Shown: piece after piece, positions 53,978 through 63,131 of the stretch
Layout: each line of letters starts with the position of its first letter
Numbering within the stretch: the stretch's first letter is position 1
Source: Pinibacter aurantiacus
Lineage (GTDB): Bacteria; Bacteroidota; Bacteroidia; Chitinophagales; Chitinophagaceae
Direction of reading: 5' to 3'
Assembly (NCBI RefSeq): GCF_019130065.1
Contig: NZ_JAHSPG010000008.1
Location: 186,001 to 250,000, forward strand
Length of the DNA stretch: 64,000 nucleotides
The notes under the pieces: model-generated
Told to the model about the DNA's origin: nothing
The model's input: the letters and a program-made list of their open reading frames with translations, nothing else
The model's database searches: none
Position numbers and translations under genes: made by a program

Positions 53978-54016
53978 AAAAGAGTTATAGAAGTCTCGTG
54001 GTTCTATAACTCTTTT
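53978..54016. terminator. Bidirectional terminator between the SGNH gene and the PLP-enzyme gene
   Basis: AAAAGAGTTATAGAA (53978-53992) pairs perfectly with TTCTATAACTCTTTT (54002-54016), loop nine bases, with A/T-rich flanks on both sides. It can end transcription from both converging genes. Confidence 0.9.
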
Positions 54017-54036
54017 AAATAAAGTCTTAGGAAAAA

Positions 54037-55176
54037 CTATCCGATGGCTTGATTCAAATCGTCGATCAAATCATCAGCATCTTCAATACCAACGCTCAAA
54101 CGGATCAGTGAATCTGAAAGTCCATTTTTCAAACGCTCCTCTCTTGGAATGGAAGCGTGTGTCATCGTAGCGGGGTGATTGATCAATGACTCAACGCCAC
54201 CGAGACTTTCTGCGAGTGAAAATATTTTTGTGGAAGACAATACTTTGAAAGCTGCTTCTGCGCTTTCATCTTTTAATGTAAAGCTCAACATGCCACCAAA
54301 ATCACGCATTTGTTTTTTCGCCACTGCATAACCCGGATGGTCTTCAAAGCCGCACCAGTAAACCTTTCCCACCTTGGGATGGCTGCGAAGGAAATGAGCG
54401 ACTTTAGCTCCATTCTCGCAATGACGCTGCATGCGCAGGTGCAATGTTTTGATGCCGCGCAAAACAAGAAAGCAGTCCTGCGGTCCGGGAACGGCGCCGC
54501 AACTTTTTTGAATGAAATATAATTTCTCTCTCAATGAGTCATCGTTCATCATCAGGCAGCCATGAATAACGTCGCTGTGGCCTCCTAAATATTTGGTGCC
54601 TGAATGCATAACGATATCTGCACCAAGATCCAATGGGTTTTGCAAATATGGGGAAGCAAAAGTGTTGTCTACGCAAACCAAAATTTTGTTGGGCCTTGCC
54701 AGCGCCGCAATTGCTGCAATATCCGAAATGTTCATCAATGGATTCGTTGGCGTTTCCGTCCAGATGAGTTTTGTTTTATCGTTAATGAAAGGTTTGATAT
54801 TGTTTGCATCCTGCATATTCACATAGTGAAACTTAATGCCGAATTTTTCGAAAATCTTTGTAAACAAACGGTAAGTTCCGCCATACATATCGCTGCCCGC
54901 AATTACTTCATCACCCGGTTCCAGTAATTTGATAACCGCATCTGTTGCAGCAACGCCACTGCTGAAGCTTAATGCATGTTTACCGTTTTCTATAGCAGCC
55001 AAAGCTTCTTCCAAAGCGGTACGGGTTGGGTTTTGTGAGCGTGCATATTCATAGCCTTTGTGTTTGCCCGGTGCTTCCTGTGCATAGGTGGACGTTTGAT
55101 AAATAGGCGTCATGATTGCCCCAGTAGAAGGGTCCGGATGTGATCCCGCATGTATATATTTTGTGGCAAGTTTCAT
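54037..55176 (-). CDS. Cys/Met metabolism PLP enzyme (cystathionine gamma-synthase/lyase type)
   Basis: A 379-residue gamma-family PLP enzyme. Visible: ATKYIHAGSHPDPSTGAIMTPIYQTSTY, YARSQNPTR, the Schiff-base Lys in MHSGTKYLGGHSDVIHG and AESLGGVESLINHPATMTH. It acts on cystathionine, homocysteine or O-acylhomoserine; synthase and lyase cannot be separated by sequence alone. It has a TACATTTG -7 box 24 bp upstream of the ATG and is closed by a bidirectional terminator. Confidence 0.93.
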   Translation of the reverse strand: MKLATKYIHAGSHPDPSTGAIMTPIYQTSTYAQEAPGKHKGYEYARSQNPTRTALEEALAAIENGKHALSFSSGVAATDAVIKLLEPGDEVIAGSDMYGGTYRLFTKIFEKFGIKFHYVNMQDANNIKPFINDKTKLIWTETPTNPLMNISDIAAIAALARPNKILVCVDNTFASPYLQNPLDLGADIVMHSGTKYLGGHSDVIHGCLMMNDDSLREKLYFIQKSCGAVPGPQDCFLVLRGIKTLHLRMQRHCENGAKVAHFLRSHPKVGKVYWCGFEDHPGYAVAKKQMRDFGGMLSFTLKDESAEAAFKVLSSTKIFSLAESLGGVESLINHPATMTHASIPREERLKNGLSDSLIRLSVGIEDADDLIDDLNQAIG

Positions 55177-55199
55177 TGAATGATTATTTTTTTAGATGT

Positions 55200-55207
55200 C
55201 AAATGTA
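55200..55207 (-). promoter_or_regulatory. -7 promoter box of the PLP-enzyme gene (TACATTTG)
   Basis: Minus-strand TACATTTG, 24 bp upstream of the ATG at 55176. A TTGAAAA heptad array (55214-55241) lies where the -33 element would be. Confidence 0.6.
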
Positions 55208-55213
55208 AAGAAA

Positions 55214-55297
55214 TTGAAAATTGAAAGTTGAAAATTGAAAATGATGAGGCGCAAAGAATGCCCAGACCTGACAGGATTTTTAAAACCTGTCAGGTCT
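55214..55297. repeat. TTGAAAA heptad array and AGACCTGACAGG hairpin
   Basis: Four heptamers (TTGAAAA, TTGAAAG, TTGAAAA, TTGAAAA; 55214-55241) have no facing arm here. Beside them AGACCTGACAGG (55264-55275) pairs perfectly with CCTGTCAGGTCT (55286-55297), ten-base loop. The asparagine synthase gene ends seven bases later. Confidence 0.85.
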
Positions 55298-55303
55298 TGC
55301 CCC

Positions 55304-57148
55304 TCAAAGCATCTTGCTTGCCACCAAGTAATAGAAGTCATTGTTCCCGCCTTCTGTAGATCCCTTTGCTTTCACAGGTTTATTTAAAACATTTTCATTC
55401 AGGATTTTTTTCGCAACCAATTTCTCTTTTGCATGCATAATATAATCCTGTACTTGCTTTTGCTCCATCCATTTTTTTTGAGGTGGCTCAAAGCCCACTT
55501 TATCCTTTCTCCAAACGATCGATGAGGGCAATGAGTCTTGCATCGTTTGTCGCAAAATGTTTTTTGTAAAACCGTTGTTGATCTTGAGTTCCGCAGGTAA
55601 CGAGAAAATGAATTCAACTAACTCGTGAGATAAAAAAGGCAACCTAACTTCGCGGCTGTGGGCCATGGAATTGCGATCTGCATAGCGAAGTAACTCTTGC
55701 AAACCGAATTGCATGGTGTTGAAATACAGCATGTCGTTCAATTTGGTAACGATAGGTTTGTACATCGTTTCTCTGTCAAGAAATGCTTCAACAAAATCTC
55801 TTTTTATATCGCGATTGTTGAGCAGCGACGATATTGATTTCTTTTGAAGTTGCGATGCCGCCTGAGCAGGAAGCAACGCCGCGACATAGTTTTTCAATCC
55901 CCAGTCAAAAGAAACATTATTTTGTACAAGCATTTTCTTTTGCTGCTGAAACACATGAAACTTGCTGGTAAGAAGCTCCTGCAAAAACCAATGAATGTAT
56001 TTGCTGTAACCCGCGAGCGTTTCATCTGCTCCTTGTCCATCGAGTAGCACCGTTACGTCATTTTGTTTTGCCAGTTCAAAAACTTTAAACTGCGCGTAAA
56101 TGCTTGACGAACCAAAAGGCTCTTCCTGGTGGTAACAGAGCTTTTCAAAATCATTTATAAATCCTTCGGCGGTAGGCGTGGTTGTAAAACTTTTGAGATT
56201 GAATTTCTCCCTTACATCGGCAATATATTTCGATTCGTCTTTCTCGAAATTTGGGAAGATGGCTGAAAAACATGAGAGATCAGCACCTTCAGATATTTTT
56301 TTAATAGTCGCAACAACAGAGGAACTATCCAATCCTCCACTCAATGAGGTGCCAACGGAAACATCGCTGCGCAATCTTCTTTTTATGGAAGTAGTAAACA
56401 GTTGAGCGAGTTGCTCGATAGCATTCTCGGCAGAGATGTCGATTTTCTTTTCTTTATCAATATCCCAATATCGGACTATCGACAGATCATTTTCGTAAAG
56501 AGAAAAAATAAGATAAGAAGCATGCGGCAGCTGGAAGATGCCACTGTAAAAGGTTTCCATGTTGTCGACAGGATTTTGCACCCAGCCCAAACTGATATAA
56601 TTGAGCAACATGGAGTTGCTCATTTCTTTTTCAATACCCACAGCCCACAAGGCTTTCATTTCTGATGCAAAGAGAAAATTATTGCTCTGATCAAAGTGGT
56701 AGAAGAACGGTTTTTCCCCAAACCTATCCCTTGCGGCAAACAATTTTTTTTCGACATTGTCCCAGATGGCAAAAGCAAACATGCCATCAAATTGTTGCAG
56801 GCATTTTTCCTTCCAGCAATCATAGGCCGCCAGGATCACTTCTGTATCGGAATGCGAAACAAATGAGTAGCCCTGCTTTTGAAGAGTTTCTTTTATTTCT
56901 ATGTAATTATAGATTTCTCCATTGTAAACAATTGTGTAGCGATTGAGATAATGCATTGGCTGCGCACCGGCTTCTGAAAGATCGATAATGCAAAGACGTC
57001 GATGGCCGAAGCCAACCGTTTTATCCTCATTAATCCAAAGCCTTTCCTTTTCCGGCCCGCGATGCTGCAGCGCATTTGTCATTTGCAACAAATGCTGCTC
57101 AGCAATAAAAGATGTATTTGTTGTAACAATACCGGCAATGCCACACAT
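55304..57148 (-). CDS. asnB: Asparagine synthase (glutamine-hydrolysing)
   Basis: A 614-residue protein. The N-terminal class II glutaminase starts with the nucleophile Cys2 (MCGIAGIV); the rest of its active site is RLCIIDLSEAGAQPM and IVYNGEIYNYIEI. The PP-loop of the ATP domain is SLSGGLDSSSV. It makes asparagine from aspartate, or acts on an unusual acceptor in peptide or polysaccharide clusters: many Bacteroidota carry AsnB homologues in such clusters, but no cluster surrounds this one. The 5' end is 28 bp from an octad hairpin. Confidence 0.95.
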   Translation of the reverse strand: MCGIAGIVTTNTSFIAEQHLLQMTNALQHRGPEKERLWINEDKTVGFGHRRLCIIDLSEAGAQPMHYLNRYTIVYNGEIYNYIEIKETLQKQGYSFVSHSDTEVILAAYDCWKEKCLQQFDGMFAFAIWDNVEKKLFAARDRFGEKPFFYHFDQSNNFLFASEMKALWAVGIEKEMSNSMLLNYISLGWVQNPVDNMETFYSGIFQLPHASYLIFSLYENDLSIVRYWDIDKEKKIDISAENAIEQLAQLFTTSIKRRLRSDVSVGTSLSGGLDSSSVVATIKKISEGADLSCFSAIFPNFEKDESKYIADVREKFNLKSFTTTPTAEGFINDFEKLCYHQEEPFGSSSIYAQFKVFELAKQNDVTVLLDGQGADETLAGYSKYIHWFLQELLTSKFHVFQQQKKMLVQNNVSFDWGLKNYVAALLPAQAASQLQKKSISSLLNNRDIKRDFVEAFLDRETMYKPIVTKLNDMLYFNTMQFGLQELLRYADRNSMAHSREVRLPFLSHELVEFIFSLPAELKINNGFTKNILRQTMQDSLPSSIVWRKDKVGFEPPQKKWMEQKQVQDYIMHAKEKLVAKKILNENVLNKPVKAKGSTEGGNNDFYYLVASKML

Positions 57149-57175
57149 GGAGGGAGATGTTTAGTTACGAATATA

Positions 57176-57279
57176 CAATAACTGAATAACTGAATGACTG
57201 AATAACTGAATGTTTAGAGTTTAGGATGCCTGTTACACTGAAGCTCTCGGTTATTCAGTCATTCAGTTATTCAGTCATT
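57176..57279. repeat. Octad hairpin of the AACTGAAT family (asnB-acpH gap)
   Basis: The left arm (57176-57211) consists of AACTGAAT and GACTGAAT octamers and pairs with 57247-57279. The ACP phosphodiesterase stop codon (TGA, 57275-57277 minus strand) is part of the right arm. It is the third copy of this family in the window. Confidence 0.9.
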
Positions 57280-57853
57280 TGACTAATGTCTTTGCGTAGC
57301 TCACAAGTTGAGGAAAAAATGCATCGTAGCATTCCTGCAAATAAGGAATATTGTCGTTGAAGATTTGGAAAGCAGTATCGCTTTCTTCCAGATATCGGGA
57401 GCGCCTTACAATGCCTCCGAAACTTCTTTCCATTCCATATTTCGTGCGGTAGTTATACAACCAGTTGTTTGATTGCATGTAAGGAAACATCATTTTGAAT
57501 GGCCCGGGCAATTGATCGATGTAGCGATCTAAGGTTGCATATACAGATTGGCTGAAATCGAACAACGATGCATCGCTGAAAATACTTTTATCATTTGCGA
57601 GAAAATAATCAAAAGAGACATCCACGAAAGCTGCGCTGTACAAGCGATAAGCCGGTTTGTAAACGGTCATTGCCCTTTTCGTGGCTTCATGCGTATCTGT
57701 AAATTCGTCAATGTTTCGGTGTATCTGTATGCCGTTTTGAATGCCCTCCGGATAGTCAAGTTTTTTCTTTCCTTTCACAAAATCACTGATCATATTGCCC
57801 ACTAATATTTCAGGTTCATTGAAAGACAAATATGCGTGTGCAAGGAAATTCAT
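57275..57853 (-). CDS. ACP phosphodiesterase (AcpH-like, DUF479)
   Basis: A 192-residue protein. It carries the family's first motif FLAHAYLSFNEPEILVGNMISDF, with His and Asp metal ligands, and IHRNIDEFTDTHE in the middle. AcpH removes the 4'-phosphopantetheine arm from holo-acyl carrier protein, the reverse of AcpS. It is an HD-fold enzyme. Its presence in the same genome as the ACP/AcpS fusion at 9309 is noted, but the two genes are 47 kb apart and no direct link is shown. Confidence 0.85.
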   Translation of the reverse strand: MNFLAHAYLSFNEPEILVGNMISDFVKGKKKLDYPEGIQNGIQIHRNIDEFTDTHEATKRAMTVYKPAYRLYSAAFVDVSFDYFLANDKSIFSDASLFDFSQSVYATLDRYIDQLPGPFKMMFPYMQSNNWLYNYRTKYGMERSFGGIVRRSRYLEESDTAFQIFNDNIPYLQECYDAFFPQLVSYAKTLVK

Positions 57854-57996
57854 TTGTTAATAGAAGAACTATTTTTTGTTTTATCTAATCCGAAATCTCA
57901 AATCTATTGTTGGAAGCTGCGCGACGAGGTCAACTTAAGAGCCCCAAGAAAAATCATACCAAATCATGACAATCATGAAAATCAATGTTCTTTCTC

Positions 57997-58941
57997 TCAT
58001 TTCTTCCCTACAAAATTCACAATAATAACTACCAGCTCTTGATTCACGGGTAGCTCTGGTTTTTTGTAAGTAGCAATATTTTCAGACATTACCGAACTGC
58101 TGTTTTTCAAAATATGATTCATGCCTTGTATGATGTGCAGCTCTGCTTTCGGCTGGCATTCTTTTAATGCAGTTGCTTCCGCTGCATCAACCTGTATATC
58201 TGTAGAACCCTGTAATATTAGCACGGGCACAGTAAGTTTTGCGATTTCCGTACATGGCGTGTATTTCATCCACGATGCCATGTATGGTTGAATGCTTTTT
58301 CTGAGAAGGGCATGCATTGGGCCGGGAATGCTATCCAGCGGCTGATTATTCCTGATGCGGTTAAACATAGAATCGGCCACGGGAGCCATGAACGGCGCTT
58401 GCTTTTGCAATTGGCCAACAACTATTTTATCAATGCTTTTCGCCGGGCCGGAAATGGAAATATATCCGGCCACCTTCGTTTTTTCCGCAGCGAGCATTGC
58501 GATCAGCGAACCTTCACTGTGCCCCGCCATATACACTTTGGTGATGCGCGGATCTGTTTCGATAAATTTTTTCCATTCCACTGCGTCGCTTACGTAGTCT
58601 TCAAAAAGAATGCTATCTTCTTGTTTCAACGCCTTGGCACTTGCCGAGATGCCACGTTTATCAATAAGCAACGTAGCAATTTTTTGTTTCGCAAGTGCCT
58701 CTGCCAGCAGTCTGTAGCTATTTGCGCTTACGCCCATTGCGTTGTTGCCGTTTCTGTCGGTTGGTCCCGAACCGGGCAATAAAATAACAAGCGGAAATTT
58801 CATAACACCCTGCGGGGCAATTAATGAGCCGCTTAGCTCGCCAGTGGGAGTTTTAAGTATATTATGTTCTTCAATTGATTGAGCAAATGATAGGATAGTT
58901 GTTGCAAGTAGCAAGAATAAGGTCAGGAATTTCTTATGCAT
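57997..58941 (-). CDS. Secreted alpha/beta hydrolase
   Basis: A 314-residue protein with a signal peptide (MHKKFLTLFLLLATTILSFAQ). The nucleophile is in MAGHSEGSLIAML (GHSEG); the oxyanion-hole part is LPGSGPTDRNG, and the Asp/His follow in ILQGSTDIQVDA and IIQGMNHIL. It resembles dienelactone/peptidase-S9-like esterases exported by Bacteroidota. Substrate unknown. Separated by 143 bp from the ACP phosphodiesterase gene; the two are codirectional. Confidence 0.88.
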   Translation of the reverse strand: MHKKFLTLFLLLATTILSFAQSIEEHNILKTPTGELSGSLIAPQGVMKFPLVILLPGSGPTDRNGNNAMGVSANSYRLLAEALAKQKIATLLIDKRGISASAKALKQEDSILFEDYVSDAVEWKKFIETDPRITKVYMAGHSEGSLIAMLAAEKTKVAGYISISGPAKSIDKIVVGQLQKQAPFMAPVADSMFNRIRNNQPLDSIPGPMHALLRKSIQPYMASWMKYTPCTEIAKLTVPVLILQGSTDIQVDAAEATALKECQPKAELHIIQGMNHILKNSSSVMSENIATYKKPELPVNQELVVIIVNFVGKK

Positions 58942-59061
58942 TTTCCAGGCTAATTTTGTTCAAGGTAATTAATTCTTCCGAAAAAAAATTACCTTGTACA
59001 CCCGTTCTAACCCGGCATCATTTACACCTTCTATTGTTCATTTTAGTACTTTGCACACACA

Positions 59062-61317
59062 ATGATGTTCGATTCTACCAATGAGAGTTTTCAGATGGCC
59101 GTAAAGTTTGTAAATCATACAAACAAGCATATTTTTCTGACAGGAAAAGCAGGAACCGGCAAAACAACTTTCTTAAAATACATTAAGGAAAACACCTTTA
59201 AAAAGATGGCGGTTGTTGCGCCTACTGGAGTTGCGGCGATCAATGCAGGCGGGGTAACCATGCACTCTTTTTTTCAGCTGCCTTTTGTTCCTTTTTTACC
59301 AACGCAACATGTTGGATGGAATGATTTGAACAGCGGCACTACCAATGCACATACATTGCTTCGAAACGTTCGGTTTAATTATGATCGTCGCGAACTGATC
59401 AAAGAGCTTGAGCTATTGGTGATTGATGAAGTCAGCATGGTGCGTGCAGATATGCTGGATGCGGTGGATGCAATTTTAAGACATTTCAGGAAACGACTCC
59501 TGGAACCATTTGGTGGGGTTCAGATATTGTACATCGGAGATTTGTATCAGTTGCCACCAGTTGTGAGAAATGAGGAGTGGGATATATTGAAACAGCACTA
59601 CAAAAGTCCTTTCTTTTTTGATGCACAGGTGATGCAGCAAACATCAACCTTATATATCGAGCTGAATAAGATTTACAGGCAAAGCGACCTGCTGTTTATC
59701 AACATTTTGAATAACATTCGAAACAATGTTGCGACGGCTGCAGATCTTGATACGCTTCATCAATTTTACAAACCGGGCTACAGGCCGGCGAAGGAAGAGA
59801 ATTTTATTACGCTCACTTCACACAATGCGCAGTCGGATTCCATCAATTACAGTGAGCTGGAAAAGCTGCCCGGGAAATCACAATCCTTCGATGCAAAGAT
59901 TAGTGGCGATTTTGGAGAGAAAGCTTTTCCGGCAGAGAAAACATTGAATGTGAAAGTTGGTGCCCAGATCATGTTTATTAAAAACGATAAGGGCGAGACA
60001 AGGAAATTTTACAATGGAAAAATAGGAACGATAAAGGCGTTCAAAGAGGATAAAATTGTTATTGAATTTCCTAATGATGAAGGCGAACTCGAAGTAGAAA
60101 GAGAGCAGTGGAAGAATGTAAAGTTTGTTTACAATAAAGAGAAAGATACTGTTGACGAAGAAGAGCTTGGCGTGTTTGAGCAGTTTCCCATTCGCCTTGC
60201 ATGGGCCATCACGATACACAAAAGCCAGGGCCTGACTTTCAACAAAGCGATCATAGATGCGGGCGCATCCTTCGCACCCGGCCAGGTGTATGTAGCACTG
60301 AGCCGCCTTACAAACCTCGAAGGGCTTGTTTTGTTTTCACGCATTCAACCGCATGCCATCAGTACAGATGTGAGAGTGATTGGTTTTGCACAAACCGCAC
60401 CCAAGGCAGAGGACTTAAAAGATTATCTCGAAGAAGCGCAGAAAGTTTTCATTGCAAAATCGCTGCTTATTTCTTTTGACTGGGAAAAGATCGTGTCGCA
60501 ATTAGAGAATCTTTGCGAGGAAAATGCGGACCGTCAAATTCCAGAGAAAGAAGACGCCATAAAGCTTTCGGAACAACTCCTTCAAAACGCATGGAAGCAA
60601 AAAGAAACAGCTCAAAAATTTTTGTTTCAACTTGAACGACTGGTTGAAACCGCAGAGACTGATAACTATGTGCAATTGAATGCAAGGATGGAAGCAGCTG
60701 CAAACTATTTTAAAAATGCACTGAAAGAAGAATTGATCGACCCGATGCAAAAACATATTGACGTAGTGCGTGTGAAAAAGCGCACCGGAAAATATGTAGG
60801 CATCTTGAAAAATATACAACTAGTTTTTTTAAGAAAGCAGCAACAGGTTGAACAATCGTTCCAGGTAACATCGGGTTTGGCGAAAGGGATGCAACCGGAT
60901 GCTTTGCTGGCAATTGTAGAAGAGCAAAGGAAAAATGTTGTGACCATTGCCCCGCAAACAGAAGAAGAGAAGATTGTTACGGCAAAACCAAAGAAAGGCG
61001 ACACCTACAAGATTACACTTGAAATGTATAAGCATGGCAAGTCAGTGGCTGAAATATCGAAGGAGCGCGGCTTTGCATTTGGCACAATAGAAAGTCACCT
61101 TACGTCATTTCTTCGAACGGGTGAAGTAAAAATTGAGGATCTTGTGCCCCCGCATAAGCTTCCTCGCATTTTGTCGGTAATAAAAGATGCAGGCGACAAC
61201 TTATCATTAACGCCGATAAAACAGAAGCTTGGAGAGGACTATTCTTTCGGAGAAATTAGAGCAGCGATTACTTATTACACATCTTTGGCCGAAAGCGAAG
61301 ATGTTAACCATGAATAA
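59062..61317 (+). CDS. Pif1/RecD-like SF1 helicase with C-terminal helix-turn-helix domain
   Basis: A 751-residue protein. Walker A is GKAGTGKT (residues 28-35), followed by APTGVAAINAGGVTMHSFF, typical of Pif1/RecD2 helicases, and Walker B LLVIDEVSMV (near 120). The late motif VYVALSRLTNLEGL contains the ALSR of motif VI. After a coiled-coil-rich stretch (about 450-620), a helix-turn-helix (HTH_40-type) domain of the RecQ/RQC kind follows, near ITLEMYKHGKSVAEISKERG. It unwinds DNA, perhaps at stalled forks or G-quadruplexes. It overlaps nothing and precedes a DUF2071 gene by 8 bp. Confidence 0.9.
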   Translation: MMFDSTNESFQMAVKFVNHTNKHIFLTGKAGTGKTTFLKYIKENTFKKMAVVAPTGVAAINAGGVTMHSFFQLPFVPFLPTQHVGWNDLNSGTTNAHTLLRNVRFNYDRRELIKELELLVIDEVSMVRADMLDAVDAILRHFRKRLLEPFGGVQILYIGDLYQLPPVVRNEEWDILKQHYKSPFFFDAQVMQQTSTLYIELNKIYRQSDLLFINILNNIRNNVATAADLDTLHQFYKPGYRPAKEENFITLTSHNAQSDSINYSELEKLPGKSQSFDAKISGDFGEKAFPAEKTLNVKVGAQIMFIKNDKGETRKFYNGKIGTIKAFKEDKIVIEFPNDEGELEVEREQWKNVKFVYNKEKDTVDEEELGVFEQFPIRLAWAITIHKSQGLTFNKAIIDAGASFAPGQVYVALSRLTNLEGLVLFSRIQPHAISTDVRVIGFAQTAPKAEDLKDYLEEAQKVFIAKSLLISFDWEKIVSQLENLCEENADRQIPEKEDAIKLSEQLLQNAWKQKETAQKFLFQLERLVETAETDNYVQLNARMEAAANYFKNALKEELIDPMQKHIDVVRVKKRTGKYVGILKNIQLVFLRKQQQVEQSFQVTSGLAKGMQPDALLAIVEEQRKNVVTIAPQTEEEKIVTAKPKKGDTYKITLEMYKHGKSVAEISKERGFAFGTIESHLTSFLRTGEVKIEDLVPPHKLPRILSVIKDAGDNLSLTPIKQKLGEDYSFGEIRAAITYYTSLAESEDVNHE

Positions 61318-61325
61318 TAAATACC

Positions 61326-62057
61326 ATGGCAAAGACTTTTCTAAAAGCAGAATGGCGCAAACTGGCAATGGCAAATTATGTTATTGATCCGGATTTGCTC
61401 GCCTCTTATTTGCCGCATAAAACAGAACTTGATCTGTGGAACGGCAAGTGTTATGTAAGTCTTGTTGGATTTATGTTTCTCAACACAAAGCTGAAAGGAC
61501 TGCCCATCCCGTTTCATACGAATTTTGAAGAAGTCAACCTGCGATTTTATGTGCGCCACAAGGCTGCAGACGGCTGGAAAAGAGGAGTTGTTTTTGTGAA
61601 GGAAATTGTGCCACGTCCTGCGCTAACATTTGTTGCCAATACCGTTTACAATGAAAACTACGAAACCATGCGAATGGATCACAGTTGTCAAGTGACAGGT
61701 GATGAATTATCGGTAGAGTATAAATGGAAAAAAGAGAAATGGAACTCATTCCGGATAACGGCCGAGAATCAGCTGATCACCATTGGTGAAGGAAGTGACG
61801 AAGAATTTATAACAGAACATTATTGGGGCTATACAAAACTCGGCGAACATAAAACTTCAGAGTATGAAGTAACACATCCGCGTTGGCAGGTTTATCCGGT
61901 AAAGGAATACAACATCGATGTTGATTTTGAAAACGTGTACGGAAAGGAATTTGGGTTCTTAAAAGATGAAAAGCCTGAAAGTGTATTTCTTGCTGAAGGC
62001 TCAGTGATAGAGGTAAAGGCGGGAAATAATGTGGAGATGATTGTGATTGAAAGTTAG
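61326..62057 (+). CDS. DUF2071 (YqjF family) protein
   Basis: A 243-residue protein. It begins FLKAEWRKLAMANYVIDPDLL, then LVGFMFLNTKLKGLPIPFH, which matches the DUF2071 family (YqjF-type) of about 240 residues. The function is not known. It follows the helicase by 8 bp on the same strand and is probably cotranscribed, although a functional link is not obvious. Confidence 0.85.
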   Translation: MAKTFLKAEWRKLAMANYVIDPDLLASYLPHKTELDLWNGKCYVSLVGFMFLNTKLKGLPIPFHTNFEEVNLRFYVRHKAADGWKRGVVFVKEIVPRPALTFVANTVYNENYETMRMDHSCQVTGDELSVEYKWKKEKWNSFRITAENQLITIGEGSDEEFITEHYWGYTKLGEHKTSEYEVTHPRWQVYPVKEYNIDVDFENVYGKEFGFLKDEKPESVFLAEGSVIEVKAGNNVEMIVIES

Positions 62058-62062
62058 CAGTT

Positions 62063-62199
62063 TACCACTAAGGCACTAAGGTCACAAAGCCTCACTAAGA
62101 ATTTTGCCACAGAGGGACAGAGGACACACAGGAAAGGAATTGAAAAAACTCTTCAAGAAGCTTATAAACCTCGGTGCCTTCTGTGTCTCTGTGGCAATA
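62063..62199. repeat. CACTAAG array and CCACAGAG hairpin after the DUF2071 gene
   Basis: 62063-62099 repeats the CACTAAG unit also seen at 25558-25594, without its partner arm. TTGCCACAGAGGGACAGAGG (62104-62123 and beyond) pairs with 62180-62199 (complement of CTGTGTCTCTGTGGCAA). The element abuts the stop codon of the gene ending at 62057. Confidence 0.8.
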
Positions 62200-62202
62200 A
62201 TC

Positions 62203-62502
62203 TCAGCCTCGCAGTGGCACTGCCTTCTTCCTCGTGAAGTAGTTCCATATCCACACAATGGTAAAAGTTGGAATAAAATCAAGGCCCGGAAATGCCTCTT
62301 CTACAAAATTGAACAGGCCTCCAAATGCACCCTTCCATCCTCCGAAACTTCTATAAAAAATATAGGCAGAAATAGGCGCCCAGATAATATCGATCAATTC
62401 TCCCGCACCGGGAAGCAAGTAAGACGCACAACCAATAAGATCCATGAGGATACAGAAAATCAAAGACGGATTTTTAGGATTGCTTATTGCCAGTTTACTC
62501 AT
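62203..62502 (-). CDS. Small integral membrane protein of unknown function
   Basis: A 99-residue protein from the ATG at 62502 (an in-frame TTG two codons earlier is less likely). It has two or three hydrophobic segments (SLIFCILMDLIGCASYLLPG; IWAPISAYIFYRSFGGW; FTIVWIWNYFTRKKA) and a Gly-rich loop. No family is recognised. It begins nine bases after the stop of the lipoprotein gene, so the two may be cotranscribed. Confidence 0.65.
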   Translation of the reverse strand: MSKLAISNPKNPSLIFCILMDLIGCASYLLPGAGELIDIIWAPISAYIFYRSFGGWKGAFGGLFNFVEEAFPGLDFIPTFTIVWIWNYFTRKKAVPLRG

Positions 62503-62511
62503 GTTCAAAAA

Positions 62512-62961
62512 TTAGTTTAAATATTTACCACATCCTTTAAAAACTTTGCCACTGGTTTGTACTTCAACAGTATGATCGAAAACTTCTCCGCTGGCGCTGT
62601 TAATACAAGGTTGATTAATAATGACCACCTTAATAGAGCCCGCATCCACTGTGGCCTTGTAAATGGTGGTGTCACCGTTTTTTACTGCCTCTGGAACCGG
62701 TGTGTTTAATGCGGTTACATTTTCTTCCAAAGTCGTGAACCAGATCGCTTTTTGCAGATCTATATCCATTTCCCATGTCGGCTGATCGCCGGACGCTACA
62801 AAGTCAATTCCTTCCTTTCTTTTCTTTTCATATTTATCTGTAGATGATGTAGTTGTTGCAGAAGTTGCCTCGTCGTTTTTTTTATCATTATTGCCATTGC
62901 AAGAACAAGCCGCGAATGACAAGGTACATAAAACACCGTATGTAAAAATCCTTTTAGTCAT
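62512..62961 (-). CDS. Lipoprotein similar to the COG3650 group
   Basis: A 149-residue protein. The signal peptide ends in a lipobox at about Cys19-21 (AACSC). The mature C-terminal part has the pattern of COG3650-type lipoproteins: TALNTPVPEAVKNGDTTIY, CINSASGEVFDHTVEVQTSG, ending FKGCGKYLN with three Cys that may pair. The role is unknown; attachment to the outer membrane is expected. Start ATG at 62961. Confidence 0.7.
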   Translation of the reverse strand: MTKRIFTYGVLCTLSFAACSCNGNNDKKNDEATSATTTSSTDKYEKKRKEGIDFVASGDQPTWEMDIDLQKAIWFTTLEENVTALNTPVPEAVKNGDTTIYKATVDAGSIKVVIINQPCINSASGEVFDHTVEVQTSGKVFKGCGKYLN

Positions 62962-63131
62962 GGAATAAAGTTACCTCTTTTAGTGTTTAAAAAATGTTTA
63001 AGCGGATAGTTACAATATGGAGGTTTTATTCACTTGAAATGGCAGATGATTGCATTGTTTACACATCGCACAAACGATTGTTAAAGATTATTATCGTACG
63101 TTTTCATTATTTTGCACAAAAGAACGATTGT